From: Pseudomonadota bacterium
Lineage (GTDB): Bacteria > Pseudomonadota > Alphaproteobacteria > Acetobacterales > Acetobacteraceae
Direction of reading: 5' to 3'
DNA: 7,947 nt
Assembly (NCBI GenBank): GCA_021807465.1
Contig: JAKBCX010000055.1
Span: forward strand, 1 to 7,947
Under the pieces are notes generated by a model that saw only the letters and a program-made list of their open reading frames with translations, did no database searches and was not told where the DNA came from. This document shows positions 6,240-7,947 of the stretch, in pieces (within the stretch, counting starts at the first letter, position 1; the number at the start of each line of letters is the position of its first letter). Position numbers and translations under genes: made by a program.

Positions 6240-7676
6240 CTCCAGCATACGCCGCAGCAAATCCACATCCTCGGCAAAGGCCGCATCCTGGCCGATCAGC
6301 TCGCTCACGCGCGAGACGGCGTGCATCACCGTGGTGTGGTCGCGGTCGCCGAAATGGCGGCCGATGTCGGGCAGGGATTTGCTGGTGAGCTGCTTGGCCA
6401 GGTACATGGCCACCTGGCGCGGACGGGCAATATTACGGGCGCGGCGGGCGGAGGACATCTCAGCCACGCGGATGTTGAAATGTTCCGCCACTCGCCTCTG
6501 GATTTCCTGAATTGAAACCTTGCGGTCATGTGCCTTCAGCACATCGTGCAGCACCTCGTGCGCGGTTTCCATGGTAAGCGGCCGTGAGAACAAATTGGCA
6601 TGCGCGACGAGGCGATTGAGCGCACCTTCCAGCTCGCGGTTATTGCTGGTGATCTTGCGGGCGAGGAATTCAAGCACCTTGGCCGGCACATCCACCCCGG
6701 CGCGCTGCGCCTTGGCTTCCAGAATGGAGTAGCGCAGCTCGAAGGTGGTGGCGTGCAAATCGGCCACCATGCCGCAGCCCAGGCGCGTGCGCAGGCGGTC
6801 TTCCAGGCCGGAAAGGTCGGAGGGGGATTTATCCGCCGAAATGACAATTTGTTTCCCGGCATCAACGAGCGCGTTGAAGGTGTGGAAAAATTCTTCCTGG
6901 GTGTTGTCCTTGCCGATGAGGAATTGCAGGTCATCGATCATCAGCACATCCACGCTGCGCAACTCGTTCTTGAATTCGAGCGTGGATTGCGAACGCAGCG
7001 CGTTGATGAAGCGGTACATGAATTTTTCCGCCGACATGTAGGCGACGGTAACGGGACGCACGCCGCGCGCGGCGCGGGTGGAAAGCTCCCACGCAATGGC
7101 ATGCATGAGGTGCGTTTTGCCCAGGCCGACGCCGCCATACAGAAAGAGCGGGTTAAACCCGGCAGTGGCCGGGGCCTCAGCCACACGGCGGGCGCAGGCA
7201 TAGGCGAATTCATTGGGCTTGCCGACCACGAAGGTCTCGAAGGTAAAACGCTGGTCGAGGGCCGCGGCCTGCTCTGCGCGCGGCGCGGGCACGTTAAGGG
7301 GGATGGGCGCGCTGGCCGGCTCGGCCAAATTGGGCGCGGCGGCCCGGGCTGCGGCCTGGGTGCGGAACTCCACGCGGCGGATGGCGGGGTTTTCGGCCTG
7401 CCAGAAAGCGGTAATCAGCTCGCCATATTCCTTGTTCACCCAGTCGCGCAAAAAGCGCGTGGGCAGAACGACCGTGACTTCGTCGCCATTCATGCCATTG
7501 AACGCGACTTGCTTAAGCCAGGTCCGGTACTCCACATCGCCCACCTCGGCTTGCAGCCGGGCGCGCACACGGCCCCATTGCTCGGCCATACCGGCATCCT
7601 CTGTCCGCAGCGCGTGAGTTTTAAGCATAGCGTCGCTCTCGCGCATGGAACTTGCCTCCAGGCTCATACTAACCAC
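6234..7676 (-). CDS. dnaA: Chromosomal replication initiator protein DnaA
   Basis: DnaA binds DnaA boxes at the origin, oligomerises with ATP and opens the DNA for helicase loading. The product (480 residues from the GTG) shows domain I at about 31-105 (EQWGRVRARLQAEV, WLKQV), a short Ala/Pro-rich linker (106-138), the AAA+ core with FVVGKPNEFAYA (149-160), Walker A GGVGLGKTH (181-189), Walker B VLMIDDLQF (244-252), sensor I around VISADKSP (278-285), the DRLRTRL box (293-299) with its arginine finger region, sensor II NNRELEGALNRL (345-356), and domain IV with the DnaA signature ARPRQVAMYLAKQL to RDHTTVMHA (417-453). The start is ambiguous: GTG 7676 (GGAGG seven bases upstream), ATG 7667, or ATG 7646 (GGAGG eight bases upstream), differing by up to ten residues. 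It is convergent with the hydrolase and is not followed directly by dnaN. Confidence 0.98.
   Translation of the reverse strand: MVSMSLEASSMRESDAMLKTHALRTEDAGMAEQWGRVRARLQAEVGDVEYRTWLKQVAFNGMNGDEVTVVLPTRFLRDWVNKEYGELITAFWQAENPAIRRVEFRTQAAARAAAPNLAEPASAPIPLNVPAPRAEQAAALDQRFTFETFVVGKPNEFAYACARRVAEAPATAGFNPLFLYGGVGLGKTHLMHAIAWELSTRAARGVRPVTVAYMSAEKFMYRFINALRSQSTLEFKNELRSVDVLMIDDLQFLIGKDNTQEEFFHTFNALVDAGKQIVISADKSPSDLSGLEDRLRTRLGCGMVADLHATTFELRYSILEAKAQRAGVDVPAKVLEFLARKITSNNRELEGALNRLVAHANLFSRPLTMETAHEVLHDVLKAHDRKVSIQEIQRRVAEHFNIRVAEMSSARRARNIARPRQVAMYLAKQLTSKSLPDIGRHFGDRDHTTVMHAVSRVSELIGQDAAFAEDVDLLRRMLET
7655..7659 (-). promoter_or_regulatory. Second ribosome binding site inside the dnaA reading frame
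   Basis: On the minus strand GGAGG stands eight bases before the in-frame ATG at 7646. This spacing is as good as that of the upstream site and would give a DnaA lacking the first ten residues. Confidence 0.5.
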
Positions 7677-7683
7677 CCTGCTT

Positions 7684-7688
7684 CCTCC
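7684..7688 (-). promoter_or_regulatory. Ribosome binding site for the dnaA GTG start
   Basis: On the minus strand GGAGG (in CGGGAGGAAGCAGG) lies seven bases before the GTG at 7676. It is also within reach, at 16 bases, of the ATG at 7667, though that is too far for normal use; the ATG at 7667 has its own weaker AGGGTGG. Confidence 0.6.
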
Positions 7689-7733
7689 CGCCTAACCCTG
7701 CATCCATAAACCGCACGCAGTTTCCCGAACCAG

Positions 7734-7754
7734 AAAAAGCCGTTTTTGGGCTTT
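7734..7754 (-). terminator. Intrinsic terminator-like hairpin upstream of dnaA
   Basis: On the minus strand AAAGCC (7754-7749) and GGCTTT (7741-7736) form a 6-bp stem around a 7-base loop (CAAAAAC), followed by two more T residues for a run of five. The stem is short and only half GC, so strength is moderate to weak. It would end a transcript entering from the right, before dnaA. The reverse orientation has only three Ts. Confidence 0.42.
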
Positions 7755-7903
7755 ATCCTTCTCAGAAAAGAGACAGCGATCAAAGATGTCTTGAGGCTCC
7801 CACAGTAAGGCGAAACACCCTCTTGGCGCAAGCACTGAAATGCGTGCGCGTTGGCGGGCAAGCCGCTGTATCACGGAGATAAAGCAAAAAAATCAGATTG
7901 TTA

Positions 7904-7943
7904 TGTGAATATCTCTTTGTGAATAGAAAGTTCCTGTTCCACA
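7904..7943. promoter_or_regulatory. Degenerate DnaA-box-like cluster
   Basis: TGTGAATA occurs exactly twice, at 7904-7911 and 7918-7925, 14 bases apart. Read on the minus strand these give ATATTCACA and CTATTCACA, each one mismatch from the relaxed box TTWTNCACA. TGTTCCACA at 7935-7943 differs at two positions from TTATCCACA. The surrounding DNA is AT-rich. A role in dnaA autoregulation is possible but no site is a perfect box. Confidence 0.35.
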
Positions 7944-7947
7944 AACA

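Larger units (their letters stand above)
7677..7947. other. dnaA upstream region
   Basis: The 271 bases upstream of dnaA show no convincing gene on either strand. They contain the dnaA ribosome binding site, a terminator-like hairpin (7734-7754), and an AT-rich end (from about 7880) with DnaA-box-like repeats. No clear -10/-35 pair for dnaA stands out. The chromosomal origin cannot be placed here on present evidence, because many Alphaproteobacteria carry it away from dnaA. Confidence 0.6.

Noticed and set aside
6600..7709. 369-codon open frame on the plus strand opposite dnaA
   Set aside because: It is antisense to a certain dnaA gene. Its amino-acid content (Gly, His, Gln and Ala rich, no family motif) is what GC-rich codon bias produces on the opposite strand.
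7664..7874. Short open frames of 60-65 codons on the minus strand upstream of dnaA
   Set aside because: They overlap each other and the dnaA start, cross the terminator-like hairpin, show no family resemblance and lack good ribosome binding sites.
1..7947. CRISPR array, tRNA, rRNA, transposase or integrase
   Set aside because: No repeat-spacer pattern, no cloverleaf-like sequence noticed and no recombinase motifs in any plausible frame, despite signs of gene insertion.

Overview
The window looks like a GC-rich alphaproteobacterial chromosome segment, possibly Rhodospirillales/Acetobacteraceae (that narrower placement is an impression from protein style, not a test). Housekeeping genes use strongly GC-biased codons. 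The core genes are those of the classic replication locus: dnaA, dnaN (beta clamp) and recF, all on the minus strand in the usual order, read from right to left. recF is followed by a YmdB-type metallophosphoesterase gene that leaves the window at its left edge.

Reading along the direction of replication-gene transcription (right to left): about 270 bases of dnaA leader, with degenerate DnaA-box-like repeats at the far right and an intrinsic-terminator-like hairpin; dnaA (6234-7676); a plus-strand HSL-type (family IV) alpha/beta-hydrolase (5284-6237) that converges on dnaA and shares its stop-codon palindrome; a 129-base divergent spacer carrying three copies of CCGATTC; dnaN (4030-5154); a 119-base spacer; a membrane protein with about nine predicted membrane helices and a C-terminal TPR array (2201-3910), which is visibly less GC-rich than its surroundings; a small plus-strand MEKHLA (PAS-like) protein (1730-2167); recF (523-1647); and the partial YmdB-like gene (1-526), joined to recF by an ATGA overlap.

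The locus is therefore not a simple dnaA-dnaN-recF operon. A plus-strand gene lies between dnaA and dnaN, and a TPR gene plus a plus-strand MEKHLA gene lie between dnaN and recF. dnaN and recF each follow a divergent gene, so each should need its own promoter. Initiation (DnaA), clamp loading and processivity (DnaN) and gap repair (RecF) are functionally linked. The esterase, TPR and MEKHLA genes have no evident replication role and look like accessory insertions.

I see no CRISPR array, tRNA, rRNA, transposase or clear novel multi-gene system. The points most worth a second look are the CCGATTC cluster at dnaN, the shared stop palindrome of dnaA and the esterase, the two well-placed ribosome binding sites for dnaA, and the compositionally distinct TPR membrane protein.
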